A stretch of 22,801 nt of DNA, taken from the NCBI GenBank assembly GCA_904502285.1, contig CAJGEC010000026.1:1-22801 (forward strand). The letters are read 5' to 3'. Both the position numbers and the translations under genes were made by a program. The notes below the pieces were generated by a model. It saw only the letters and a program-made list of their open reading frames with translations, made no database searches and was not told the origin of the DNA. The DNA comes from an uncultured Alistipes sp. GTDB lineage: Bacteria > Bacteroidota > Bacteroidia > Bacteroidales > Rikenellaceae. This document shows, piece by piece, positions 15,624 to 22,692 of this stretch (positions are counted from its first letter, which is position 1; every line of letters starts with the position of its first letter).

Positions 15624-16223
15624 ATGGCAATTACCATCAAGGCAAAATTTAAGTGTAGCTCCGAGCGCATCTCTCAAGTTCCCAAGGACGACCTCAAGGA
15701 TATCGCCTTCATCGGACGAAGCAACGTCGGCAAGTCGTCGTTGGTGAATATGCTTACGGGGGTGAAGGGATTGGCTAAGGTATCTGGTACACCAGGTAAG
15801 ACAAAACTTATCAACCACTTCCTCATTAACGATAGTTGGTACTTGGTGGATCTGCCAGGATATGGTTATGCACGTGTGTCGAAGACTGCCCGTGGCGAGT
15901 TCTCGAAACTCATCACCGACTACGTTCTGAAGTGCGAGAAGATGCACTTCCTCTTCGTGCTTGTCGATTCGCGCCTTGAACCTCAAAATATCGATCTTCG
16001 CTTCCTCGAACTCCTTGGGATAAATGGAATACCCTTTGGTATAATCTTCACCAAGACCGATAAACTCTCTCAAGCCCAGACCAATCGCAACATCAAGGCC
16101 TACGAGCAGCGCCTCTTGGAACACTGGGAGGAACTACCCCCAATGTTCAGATCCTCAAGCGAGAAGGGCACGGGGCGCGAAGAGATTCTCAATTTCATTG
16201 AGGGGTGCTTGGCAAATTATTGA
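15624..16223 (+). CDS. engB: Ribosome biogenesis GTPase EngB/YsxC/YihA
   Basis: 199 residues from ATG 15624. The frame also contains a TTG at 15612, but MAITIKAKFK is the usual beginning of the family. The G motifs are in order: G1 GRSNVGKSS at 31-39; G2 region SGTPGKT at 54-60; G3 DLPGYG at 76-81; G4 TKTDK at 143-147; G5 SSE at 178-180. EngB is an essential GTPase of the TrmE-Era-EngA-EngB-Septin group that helps assemble the large ribosomal subunit in the cytoplasm. Its length matches the family. It is read divergently from the BACON lipoprotein and is followed 85 bases later by prs, which has its own promoter. Confidence 0.97.
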   Translation: MAITIKAKFKCSSERISQVPKDDLKDIAFIGRSNVGKSSLVNMLTGVKGLAKVSGTPGKTKLINHFLINDSWYLVDLPGYGYARVSKTARGEFSKLITDYVLKCEKMHFLFVLVDSRLEPQNIDLRFLELLGINGIPFGIIFTKTDKLSQAQTNRNIKAYEQRLLEHWEELPPMFRSSSEKGTGREEILNFIEGCLANY

Positions 16224-16242
16224 TAAATTAAACGACAAAAAA

Positions 16243-16274
16243 GTTGCTTATTCGGATAGTTTGCCCTAACTTTG
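16243..16274 (+). promoter_or_regulatory. Promoter of prs
   Basis: TAACTTTG (16267-16274) fits TAnnTTTG, and GTTG (16243-16246), a one-base variant of TTTG, lies 20 bases upstream. The leader to the ATG at 16309 is about 30 bases and shows no Shine-Dalgarno. The same GTTG variant occurs in the rpmE2 promoter. Confidence 0.7.
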
Positions 16275-16308
16275 TACGAAGTTAATTCAACCTTACTTAA
16301 ATTATATT

Positions 16309-17250
16309 ATGGCGATCCACAAAATCAAATTCTTCGCTGGCCGAGGTTCACGCTACCTCGCAGAGAAGATTGCTGCCGAGTATGGCATTAAGCTCGGTGA
16401 CTCGGACGTTCTCCAGTTTAGCGACGGCGAGTTCCAGCCCTGCTTCCACGAGTCTATTCGTGGCTGTACAGTATTTATCATTCAGTCTACTTTTCCACCT
16501 TCAGACAACTTGATGGAGCTCTTGATGATGGCAGATGCTGCTCGTCGTGCTTCGGCTCACCAGGTTATCGCCGTTATCCCTTACTTCGGTTGGGCTCGTC
16601 AGGACCGCAAGGACCGTCCACGTGTACCTATCACCGCACGCTTGGTTGCTAATATGCTTATCGCAGCAGGCGTTCAGCGCGTGATGACTATGGACTTGCA
16701 CGCCGACCAGATTCAGGGCTTCTTCGACTTGCCAATGGATGCTTTGTACGCATCGGGTATCTTCGTGCCTTACATCCAGAAGTTACAGATTCCTGATTTG
16801 TCTATTGCTTCACCAGATATGGGTGGTGCAAAGCGTGCTTCGTCATACGCAAAGCACTTCCAGGCACCTATCATCATCTCTCACAAGGAGCGTGCTAAGG
16901 CAAATGTCGTTGGCTCAATGACCGCTATCGGTGATGTTGAGGGCCGCAATGTCATCATCGTTGATGATATGATCGACACCGCAGGTACTATCTGTATGGC
17001 TGCCAATATGCTTATGGATAAGGGTGCTAAGAGCGTTCGCGCTGCTGTTACCCACCCAGTTCTCTCAGGCAAGGCTTACGACCGCATCAACGAGAGTGCT
17101 ATCCAGGAGGTTATCACCACAGATACCATTCCATTGAAGGAGGGCGAGGATTTGTCTAAGTTCACCGTATTGAGCGTTGCTCCAATCTTTGCCGAGGTTA
17201 TCGAGCGCGTTCACAACTACAAATCTATCTCATCTATCTTCTACCGATAG
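16309..17250 (+). CDS. prs: Ribose-phosphate pyrophosphokinase (PRPP synthetase, class I)
   Basis: 313 residues, the usual length for the class I enzyme. It transfers pyrophosphate from ATP to ribose 5-phosphate, giving PRPP for purine, pyrimidine, NAD, histidine and tryptophan synthesis in the cytosol. Visible motifs are: the early FSDGE at 37-41; the flexible RQDRK at 97-101; the metal-binding MDLHADQIQGFF with H131; the catalytic-loop KERAKAN with K193 and R195; and the PRPP-binding VDDMIDTAGT at 218-227. The start fits the leader and promoter; an earlier start is not supported. Codons here are noticeably U/C-ending and regular, as expected for a highly expressed gene. A strong terminator follows, and the next gene converges on it. 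Confidence 0.97.
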   Translation: MAIHKIKFFAGRGSRYLAEKIAAEYGIKLGDSDVLQFSDGEFQPCFHESIRGCTVFIIQSTFPPSDNLMELLMMADAARRASAHQVIAVIPYFGWARQDRKDRPRVPITARLVANMLIAAGVQRVMTMDLHADQIQGFFDLPMDALYASGIFVPYIQKLQIPDLSIASPDMGGAKRASSYAKHFQAPIIISHKERAKANVVGSMTAIGDVEGRNVIIVDDMIDTAGTICMAANMLMDKGAKSVRAAVTHPVLSGKAYDRINESAIQEVITTDTIPLKEGEDLSKFTVLSVAPIFAEVIERVHNYKSISSIFYR

Positions 17251-17270
17251 TCGATAGCATAACCAAACGA

Positions 17271-17303
17271 ATAGGGGTATCCGATTTGGATACCCCTATT
17301 TTT
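17271..17303 (+). terminator. Intrinsic terminator of prs
   Basis: A perfect 12-bp stem, ATAGGGGTATCC (17271-17282) with GGATACCCCTAT (17288-17299), has the loop GATTT and a T tract (17299-17303). It starts 20 bases after the prs stop. Confidence 0.92.
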
Positions 17304-17466
17304 GCATTGTGTCACTACCCTATTGCTGAGCTCGCGACATTCGAAAAAGTCACTCTTTGGCGCGTGACCATTGTGTTGTTAGAGTGGTGCAGATATAACG
17401 CTCGGCTAAATTCAAGCCGATGGGCAAAACCCGTGACCAGTAGCCGAGAAGCTGTATAACACCCCC
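17304..17466. other. Unexplained structured spacer between convergent prs and fabD
   Basis: No gene, promoter or terminator is evident. CTCGGCTA (17401-17408) can pair with TAGCCGAG (17441-17448), or its part TCGGCT with AGCCGA at 17415-17420, so two folds exclude each other. Between them GGGC-AAAA-CCC forms a small hairpin. CGTGACCA occurs twice (17363-17370 and 17432-17439). None of these helices is followed by a T run, so they are not fabD terminators. Confidence 0.4.
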
Positions 17467-18348
17467 CTATAGAGTGGATTTTGACTCAGCCCTTACCTCA
17501 CGACTAACCTTAGAGACAAGACCCTGAAGTACGGTACCCGGACCTACCTCGGTATACTCGTCGAAGCCGTCGGCAACCATATTCTCAACGATCTGGGTCC
17601 AGCGAACTGGAGCAGTGAGTTGAGCGATAAGGTTAGCCTTAATCTGCTCTGCATCGGTATAAGGTTTTGCATCTACGTTCTGGTAGACAGGGCAGATAGG
17701 TGTCATAAACTCTGCCTCGGCAATAGCGGCCTCAAGTTCCTGACGCGCAGGCTCCATAAGTGGAGAGTGGAAGGCACCACCCACAGGGAGACGCAAGGCA
17801 CGACGTGCGCCCGCAGCCTTGAGCTTCTCGCAAGCCTCATCCACCGCAGCATCAGCACCAGAGATAACCAACTGGCCTGGGCAGTTGTAGTTAGCACCTA
17901 CAACAACACCATCCACAGAGGCACATACCTGCTCGACAGTAGCATCGTCCAAGCCAAGAACCGCTGCCATACCTCCAGGCTGCTGCTCACAGCACTTCTG
18001 CATAGCCATAGCGCGCTTAGAGACCAAGCGCAAGCCATCCTCGAAAGAGAGCGCACCAGCAACAACAAGGGCTGAGAACTCACCCAACGAGTGACCAGCA
18101 ACGGCATCTGGCTTAACATCCAAAGCCTTAGCCAAGATTACTGAGTGGAGGAATACGGCTGGCTGTGTAACCTTAGTCTGCTTAAGCTCCTCTGGAGTGC
18201 CAGCAAACATAATATCTGTGATGCGGAAACCGAGAATCTCGTTTGCCTTCTCGAACATCTCCTTTGCCACTGGGACATTCTCGTAGATGTCCTTACCCAT
18301 ACCAACGGCCTGTGAGCCTTGACCTGGGAATAGATAAGCGTGTTTCAT
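17467..18348 (-). CDS. fabD: Malonyl-CoA:ACP transacylase FabD
   Basis: 293 residues from ATG 18348. The frame is open to 18417, but the upstream codons are not conserved-like and cross the promoter, and MKHAYLFPGQ is the usual start. Motifs are GQGSQ at 9-13, the nucleophile elbow GHSLGE with S87 (85-90), R112 in the substrate-binding region, and the catalytic histidine H194 in AFHSPLM. The enzyme moves malonyl from CoA to acyl carrier protein for fatty-acid elongation in the cytosol. Length agrees with bacterial FabD. It is monocistronic here rather than clustered with other fab genes. It converges on prs, and no intrinsic terminator is obvious after its stop. Confidence 0.96.
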   Translation of the reverse strand: MKHAYLFPGQGSQAVGMGKDIYENVPVAKEMFEKANEILGFRITDIMFAGTPEELKQTKVTQPAVFLHSVILAKALDVKPDAVAGHSLGEFSALVVAGALSFEDGLRLVSKRAMAMQKCCEQQPGGMAAVLGLDDATVEQVCASVDGVVVGANYNCPGQLVISGADAAVDEACEKLKAAGARRALRLPVGGAFHSPLMEPARQELEAAIAEAEFMTPICPVYQNVDAKPYTDAEQIKANLIAQLTAPVRWTQIVENMVADGFDEYTEVGPGTVLQGLVSKVSREVRAESKSTL

Positions 18349-18384
18349 TTGCGTTATTTCATTTAATTGTTCTAAATTTCGTGG

Positions 18385-18392
18385 CAAAGTTA
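18385..18392 (-). promoter_or_regulatory. Promoter -7 box of fabD
   Basis: TAACTTTG on the minus strand fits TAnnTTTG and is identical to the prs box. It ends 36 bases before the ATG. No clear -33 TTTG is visible. Confidence 0.6.
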
Positions 18393-18420
18393 AGAAAAAA
18401 ATAGTGAAACAGAACACTAT

Positions 18421-18469
18421 ACCCCAAAAAAAGAGTAATTTTACACACCTTAGGGAAATAGTTTGGGGT
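18421..18469. repeat. Inverted repeat between the GNAT gene and the fabD promoter
   Basis: ACCCCAAA (18421-18428) and TTTGGGGT (18462-18469) are perfect complements around 33 bases. A run of seven A (18426-18432) is a T run on the minus strand and could help end the GNAT transcript, but the only hairpin before it, GTAAAATTAC, is weak. Confidence 0.3.
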
Positions 18470-18508
18470 GAGCAAGAAGTTCAAGCCCGCCCCATCTATC
18501 TCGCCTCA

Positions 18509-19030
18509 CTATCGCAGGAGGCATTGGTATTCTAATTCATCAACGAACTCTCCGCCACGGTTGAGCCACGCCCGACGTTGCCCACAGAGTCTGAAGCCAC
18601 AACCCTCGAATAGCGTCCTGCTCGCCACATTATCCTCGGCGACGGTAGCCCATATCTGCTTAAGGTTGAGCGTATTAAGGGCATACTCCTTGACCTGCTC
18701 GATAGCCATACGTGCATAGCCCCGACAGCGATCCTCAGGGGCATAGATAAGCACACCGACCCCAAAGCGCAGGTGCTGAGGGTCGAAGTCGAAGATATCG
18801 ACACTGCCCACAGCAACCCCCTCAACGTCAATAACAAGGCGCATCTGGCGTGTAGCATAGAGGTCGTAGGTCTGCTCCTCGATGAACTGCAGCAGGCGCT
18901 CCCTTGACACGGGGGCTACAGAGCCACTGACACGCCACACCTGAGGGTCGTTCTCCCAGATATAGAGCAGTTCTACATCTCCCCTCTCCATCGCCCTAAG
19001 GCGACACCTCGCGTGGCGCATATCTGCCAT
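18509..19030 (-). CDS. GNAT-family N-acetyltransferase (RimJ/SpeG-like)
   Basis: 173 residues. The N-terminal strand-helix (CRLRAMERGDVELLYIWEND) and the pattern IYAPEDRCRGYARMAIEQ fit the acetyl-CoA pyrophosphate-binding motif A (R/Q-x-x-G-x-G/A; here R101-C-R-G-Y-A106). They are followed by motif-B-like ATVAEDNVASRTLFEGCGF. The family moves acetyl from acetyl-CoA to an amine: ribosomal-protein N-termini for RimJ/L, spermidine for SpeG. The substrate is not evident. The ATG lies one base after the TAA of the ROK gene, so translation is probably coupled. A second in-frame ATG at 19021 would remove three residues. Family certain, role open. Confidence 0.88.
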   Translation of the reverse strand: MADMRHARCRLRAMERGDVELLYIWENDPQVWRVSGSVAPVSRERLLQFIEEQTYDLYATRQMRLVIDVEGVAVGSVDIFDFDPQHLRFGVGVLIYAPEDRCRGYARMAIEQVKEYALNTLNLKQIWATVAEDNVASRTLFEGCGFRLCGQRRAWLNRGGEFVDELEYQCLLR

Positions 19031-19031
19031 A

Positions 19032-20261
19032 TTACAAGCCTATAATCTTATTGCGGATAAGCATCGCTACACCCCACGCATCGGCATAGTCACCCATCTT
19101 CGAGACACGGAACTTCGTATCCTTATAGACGAGGTTGAGCGAATACTTGTTGGTCGAGGACTTCAACGGCAACATAAGATACTCACCAGCCTGTGCGAGG
19201 TTACCTCCCACGATAACGGTCTCAGGGTTAAAGGTGTTGATGAGGAAGGCCACGGCCTTACCCACCTTCTCACCAGCCTCCTCGATAAGCTCTATGGCGA
19301 GGTTGTCGTCGTTGCGCGCTGCGGCGATGATATCGTTGATATGGATGCTCTCACCCCTATCGTACATCTCCCTAAGGCGAGTATTCACACCACTCTTGAT
19401 TAGTTGCACAATCTTATCCTCGATAGCTATACCCGACACCTCGGTCTCCAGACATCCCTTCTTGCCACAGGCACAGATAATCTCGTTGTCGAAGAAGGGG
19501 ATATGGCCGAATTCACCAGCAAAGCCATTCTTGCCGTAGTATAGCTTACCATCGATGACAATGCCGATGGCCACTCCACGACCCATATTGAGGTAGATGA
19601 CATTGCTCTCGTTCTTCGACTTACCCGTAGTGTACTCCGCATAGCAACGGGCGCGGGTGTCATTCTCAAGCATCACACGGATACCGATGCGAGAGGAGAT
19701 AATGTCAGTTAGCGACTCCTCGCTCGATGTGAAATATTTATACGAGCGACCTGTCTCAGGGTTTACACGGCCCACCATAGAGACTCCCACTCCGAGAATC
19801 TTACCCCTATCCACACCACACTCGGCCACGAAATGCTCGATATTTTGGCAGATACGCTCCAAGCACTGAGGACGATCCACGAGTTCAAAAGAGTTATCCG
19901 TGCGCTCGCTGATGACATTATTCTGCAAGTCGGTAACTACGTAGGCCATATGGTCGCGACCCACGTTGATACCTATGAAATAGATAGCCGAATTAGCCAA
20001 ACCAAAGACATTGGGGCGACGACCTCCAGGGGTCTCCACCTTGCCGAGGTCGATAACGATGTGGTCATCGACAAGCTCCTGAACGAGTTTGGTGATGGTA
20101 GGTACGCTGATATGCAACTCGCGAGTCAATTCCGAGAGTGTACACTCGCCATTCACCGCCATATAGGCGATAATGTTTCGCTTGATGATATTATTCTTAT
20201 GCGTAATTCCCTTGAGGGATTCGTTTTCGTTGATATTGAAAAACGCAGCCAATGATGTCAT
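19032..20261 (-). CDS. ROK-family transcriptional regulator (NagC/XylR/Mlc type)
   Basis: 409 residues. A winged helix-turn-helix occupies about residues 25-75 (GECTLSELTRELHISVPTITKLVQEL), followed by a ROK sugar-kinase-like domain. The N-terminal DxGxT phosphate loop of active kinases is replaced by INVGRD (about 98-103), so ATP binding is probably lost. The substrate-side END (199-201), GEFGH (249-253) and zinc-binding CACGKKGC (263-270, with C263, C265, C270) are kept. This combination is typical of NagC/Mlc-type repressors that sense sugars or sugar phosphates without phosphorylating them. No sugar-use gene lies beside it; the only partner is the coupled acetyltransferase. Its promoter box is at 20293-20300, and it may regulate itself; no operator was proved. 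Confidence 0.92.
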   Translation of the reverse strand: MTSLAAFFNINENESLKGITHKNNIIKRNIIAYMAVNGECTLSELTRELHISVPTITKLVQELVDDHIVIDLGKVETPGGRRPNVFGLANSAIYFIGINVGRDHMAYVVTDLQNNVISERTDNSFELVDRPQCLERICQNIEHFVAECGVDRGKILGVGVSMVGRVNPETGRSYKYFTSSEESLTDIISSRIGIRVMLENDTRARCYAEYTTGKSKNESNVIYLNMGRGVAIGIVIDGKLYYGKNGFAGEFGHIPFFDNEIICACGKKGCLETEVSGIAIEDKIVQLIKSGVNTRLREMYDRGESIHINDIIAAARNDDNLAIELIEEAGEKVGKAVAFLINTFNPETVIVGGNLAQAGEYLMLPLKSSTNKYSLNLVYKDTKFRVSKMGDYADAWGVAMLIRNKIIGL

Positions 20262-20292
20262 CTTCGTATCTTCTGTTTAATAGTTTGTAATA

Positions 20293-20300
20293 CAAAGATA
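20293..20300 (-). promoter_or_regulatory. Promoter -7 box of the ROK-GNAT operon
   Basis: TATCTTTG on the minus strand fits TAnnTTTG and ends 31 bases before the ATG at 20261. The region upstream is very AT-rich and no good -33 TTTG was found. Confidence 0.6.
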
Positions 20301-20395
20301 ATAAATTTTTTTCTAAAATAAGTACGAAAATTTAAATATTTTTCAAAAAAATTAGATTTATCAACACACCAAACACTATACGCGATTGCAGATAT

Positions 20396-20450
20396 AAAAA
20401 ATATCGGAGAGACCGCCGCGCCTAACTTCGTTGCACGACACCCTCTCCGA
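20396..20450 (-). terminator. Intrinsic terminator of corA
   Basis: In minus-strand RNA TCGGAGAG (20450-20443) pairs perfectly with CTCTCCGA (20411-20404). The large loop can form an inner CGTGC-GCGCG helix. TATTTTTT follows on the minus strand (T run 20401-20396). It starts 29 bases after the corA stop. Confidence 0.85.
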
Positions 20451-20479
20451 CATTCATCAACCGTCACTATAGCATTAGT

Positions 20480-21433
20480 CTACAGCCACTTCTTGAATTT
20501 GAAGTACCAGTAGGTTACGCCCGACACCACGAGCATAAGAGCCAAGGCCCAGATGTAGCCATACTGCCACTGCAATTCGGGCATAAACTTGAAGTTCATA
20601 CCATACATACTTGCCACCAACGTAGCAGGCATAAAGATAACCGCCGCCATAGAGAAGATCTTAACAATCTCATTCTGCTCGATATTGATAAGACCGAGGG
20701 CTGCATCCTGAATATAGTCGAGACGCTGGAAGCTGAAGTCGGCGTGGCTGATGAGTGAGTTCACGTCCTTGAGCATCAACTGCAAGCGTGGATAGATATC
20801 ATTAGGGAATCGCTCCGAGCGCAAGATAGAGGACAACACACGCTGGCGGTCGAAGATATTCTCGCGGAGCAACATAGTGTTCTCCTGCAAGGCATTGATG
20901 CGATACAATACCTCCTTGTCGATCTTCTCACCACTGCTGATGCCCTTACTTACAGCGGCAACCTGCTTACCTACCATCTCCACAAGGTCGGCATCGTAGT
21001 CGATACGCACCTCAAGCAACGAGATAAGGATATGGTAGCCCGTTGAGTAGGAACGGTAGTTCATCTGCAAGCGCTTCTCTGCCTCGCGGAAGGTACGGAA
21101 TTCGGCCTGACGCATCGACACAAGCACACCCTCGTTCGAGATGATGAACGACACTGGCTCCACAGTGAACGAATCGCCCTGAGGCACAAAGAAGTTGGAG
21201 TTCGAAATAATAGCGTTCTCGGTCTCCGAATATTTAGAAGTAGACTCAATCTCCTCGACCTGCTGCTTTGTCTGGAGGCTCAACTCCATAAAGTTCTCCA
21301 CAGCCTTCTGCTCCTTGATAGATGGCTCCAAGAGGTCGATCCAGAGAATATCGTCAAAGCCAAGCTCGTCGAAGAGATCGGTATCTGCGTTACGAATAAT
21401 CTTGTTGTATTGCTTAAGATAGATAGTGATCAT
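20480..21433 (-). CDS. corA: CorA-family magnesium/cobalt transporter
   Basis: 317 residues, the usual length. A large cytoplasmic domain (about 1-250), rich in acidic and helical segments, leads into the long stalk helix. The C-terminus has two membrane segments, about 257-276 (FSMAAVIFMPATLVASMYG) and about 290-311, joined by the signature YGMNF (G278-M279-N280), which forms the ion selectivity filter at the periplasmic mouth. The tail (KFKKWL) is basic and cytoplasmic. CorA is a homopentamer in the inner membrane that takes up Mg2+ and sometimes Co2+ or Ni2+, gated by Mg2+ in the cytoplasmic domain. The start has a strong Shine-Dalgarno. No TAnnTTTG box was found between it and mqnA, so it is probably cotranscribed with mqnA. 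Confidence 0.95.
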   Translation of the reverse strand: MITIYLKQYNKIIRNADTDLFDELGFDDILWIDLLEPSIKEQKAVENFMELSLQTKQQVEEIESTSKYSETENAIISNSNFFVPQGDSFTVEPVSFIISNEGVLVSMRQAEFRTFREAEKRLQMNYRSYSTGYHILISLLEVRIDYDADLVEMVGKQVAAVSKGISSGEKIDKEVLYRINALQENTMLLRENIFDRQRVLSSILRSERFPNDIYPRLQLMLKDVNSLISHADFSFQRLDYIQDAALGLINIEQNEIVKIFSMAAVIFMPATLVASMYGMNFKFMPELQWQYGYIWALALMLVVSGVTYWYFKFKKWL

Positions 21434-21435
21434 AT

Positions 21436-21442
21436 CTCCTCC
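21436..21442 (-). promoter_or_regulatory. Strong Shine-Dalgarno of corA
   Basis: GGAGGAG on the minus strand, a few bases upstream of the ATG at 21433, is much stronger than the start regions of most genes in this window. It fixes the start. It may compensate for a downstream position in an operon. Confidence 0.6.
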
Positions 21443-21460
21443 TATAAGTTTTATTCTTTT

Positions 21461-21581
21461 TTATTCAACTTTGCCCCGAATTGGGGCTTTACTTGGGGCG
21501 GAATACAATGAACGCCCCATAGGTCGGAGGTAAGAAGTCGTGCGATAATATTCTATGCCCAAGGCATCTCGCTCGACCTCT
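21461..21581 (-). other. Structured spacer between mqnA and corA with a protein-like open frame
   Basis: In the minus strand a frame lacking a start codon (about 21595-21461) reads through EVERDALGIEYYRTTSY and LRPMGRSLYSAPS to GKVE and TAA. Two GC-rich hairpins occur: GGGGCG/CGCCCC (21495-21500 with 21513-21518) and GCCCC/GGGGC (21473-21477 with 21483-21487). Neither has a T run in the minus orientation. It may be a dispersed intergenic repeat or the corA leader. No gene is claimed. Confidence 0.35.
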
Positions 21582-22352
21582 TTAATAGGATCGGGGGACT
21601 ATCCTTATGCCGGCGTCCCAGAACTTCTTCAAAGCCTTATGTTTCTCCTCGTCGAGGATGAAGTCGATGTTGCGAGTGAGGTAGTCATAGGCCGTAACAC
21701 CATTGTCCGAGCCCATATAGTTAGACTCCGACACCGCCTCCCAGATATGCTCCACGCCAAAGGTGAGGGCATGCTGAAGCTCATCGGTAATCTCATACGA
21801 CACACCCTTACGTGCCACCCATACGGCGAAGGCAAATGGGAGTTTGGTAGCCTCGCGCCACTCCACAGCCAAGTCGTAGACATACTTGAAGTGGTTCTCG
21901 TAGCCAAAGACCTTGTCGCCAATAAGTAGGAAGGCATCGCCTGGCTGTGCATTATCCACCACCGAATAGTCGCTCATCGCCAACCACTCTGGAGCTATGC
22001 GCCACTTGTTCTTTGCCAAGTAGCCGCAGAGCTGCACTGAGGTACGTGAGTGAGCATCGAGCCAGATACGCTTCACACTCTGAATAGGGGTATTGGACAT
22101 AACCACAACCGTACGCACCGCACCCACTGCACCAATGCAGTAGTCGGTGATGATATTTGTCTGCTCAAGTTGTGGCACTACAGCGACAGGGAGCAGGGCG
22201 ATATCCACCTTACCCTCAATGTAGTTTTTCGCACAGTCGGCTGGGGGTGCTAATAGCAACTCCGCACGTAGGTTATCTGCGTGCTTTAGTCCATAGACGA
22301 AGGGTATCGTATTGAGATACGACACAGCTGTTATTTTTGGAATGATTGCCAT
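21582..22352 (-). CDS. mqnA: Chorismate dehydratase MqnA (futalosine menaquinone pathway)
   Basis: 256 residues. The N-terminal VSYLNTIPF (10-18) and the segment WLDAHSRTSVQL (97-108) are typical of the MqnA/MqnD periplasmic-binding-protein-like fold, and the overall length and GKVDIALLPVA pattern fit MqnA rather than MqnD. MqnA removes water from chorismate to give 3-[(1-carboxyvinyl)oxy]benzoate, the first step of the futalosine route to menaquinone. The start at ATG 22352 follows a leader carrying a small hairpin, with a good two-part promoter further upstream. corA follows at about 150 bases with no promoter seen between. The rest of the pathway is not in the window. Assignment to MqnA is strong; MqnD would be the alternative. 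Confidence 0.92.
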   Translation of the reverse strand: MAIIPKITAVSYLNTIPFVYGLKHADNLRAELLLAPPADCAKNYIEGKVDIALLPVAVVPQLEQTNIITDYCIGAVGAVRTVVVMSNTPIQSVKRIWLDAHSRTSVQLCGYLAKNKWRIAPEWLAMSDYSVVDNAQPGDAFLLIGDKVFGYENHFKYVYDLAVEWREATKLPFAFAVWVARKGVSYEITDELQHALTFGVEHIWEAVSESNYMGSDNGVTAYDYLTRNIDFILDEEKHKALKKFWDAGIRIVPRSY

Positions 22353-22387
22353 CGTCCATAGCTATTAGTAATTAATTAGACCTCTAC

Positions 22388-22404
22388 GGTGGTTTTAGCC
22401 CACC
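22388..22404 (-). promoter_or_regulatory. Hairpin in the mqnA leader
   Basis: In the leader, GGTGG and CCACC (22388-22392 with 22400-22404) form a 5-bp stem around a 7-base loop. No T run follows, so it is not a terminator. A regulatory role is possible but unproved. Confidence 0.35.
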
Positions 22405-22416
22405 ACAATATCAGTG

Positions 22417-22448
22417 CAAAGGTAGTATAAAAAATCGAGCCGAGCAAG
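22417..22448 (-). promoter_or_regulatory. Promoter of mqnA (and probably corA)
   Basis: TACCTTTG (22424-22417) fits TAnnTTTG, and CTTG (22448-22445), a variant of TTTG, lies 20 bases upstream on the minus strand. The leader to the ATG is about 60 bases. Confidence 0.65.
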
Positions 22449-22615
22449 AAAAATGATAAGAAAAAGCTCACCACCCCTTACTCGGCCGTTGTCGCAAGGA
22501 TATTAATTTATTTAAATGTCTGATTAAATCTCTGACAAAAATGGTTATAGTGAGTTAGTGTGGGTGAGAGAAGTATCTGTTTTTATAATAAAGTATAAAA
22601 TATTGTGGGATATCT

Positions 22616-22646
22616 GTTGCAGAAACAAAAAATTGTATTACCTTTG
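22616..22646 (+). promoter_or_regulatory. Promoter of rpmE2
   Basis: TACCTTTG (22639-22646) fits TAnnTTTG, and GTTG (22616-22619) lies 19 bases upstream. The leader to the ATG is about 40 bases. Confidence 0.7.
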
Positions 22647-22652
22647 TCGCCG

Positions 22653-22675
22653 AATTAATGATTGCAATATTAATT
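22653..22675 (+). repeat. Dyad in the rpmE2 leader
   Basis: AATTAAT (22653-22659) and ATTAATT (22669-22675) are perfect complements around a 9-base loop that itself contains the palindrome ATTGCAAT. It lies in the leader just after the transcription start. It could affect translation, but AT-rich sequence makes chance possible. Confidence 0.3.
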
Positions 22676-22692
22676 ATAACAAAAAGACGAAA

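Larger units (their letters stand above)
22353..22692. other. 340-base divergent intergenic region between mqnA and rpmE2
   Basis: The region holds the mqnA promoter and leader hairpin at one end and the rpmE2 promoter and leader dyad at the other. In the AT-rich middle (about 22450-22610) I see no gene, tRNA or terminator, only weak dyads such as TGTC...GACA at 22517-22537. Confidence 0.5.

Noticed and set aside
18349..18417. N-terminal extension of fabD by 23 residues
   Set aside because: The extension crosses the fabD -7 box and is not part of the family; MKHAYLFPGQ is the normal N-terminus.
18468..18719. An 83-codon + strand frame over the end of the acetyltransferase gene
   Set aside because: It is antisense to the conserved GNAT C-terminus and rich in Ser, Arg and Pro as shadow frames are; no start signal or domain.
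20326..20344. AT-rich near-palindrome as a ROK operator
   Set aside because: Symmetry breaks in the centre and such sequences are expected by chance in this AT-rich stretch.
20258..20467. A 69-codon frame on the minus strand upstream of the ROK gene
   Set aside because: It spans the corA terminator and the ROK promoter, overlaps the ROK start and has no family resemblance.
21473..21518. GC-rich hairpins as an mqnA terminator
   Set aside because: No T run follows on the minus strand, and corA has no promoter of its own in the spacer, so termination there is unlikely.
22439..22486. GCCGAG/CTCGGC inverted repeat upstream of the mqnA promoter
   Set aside because: Only six bases with a 36-base loop and no T run; not distinguishable from chance.
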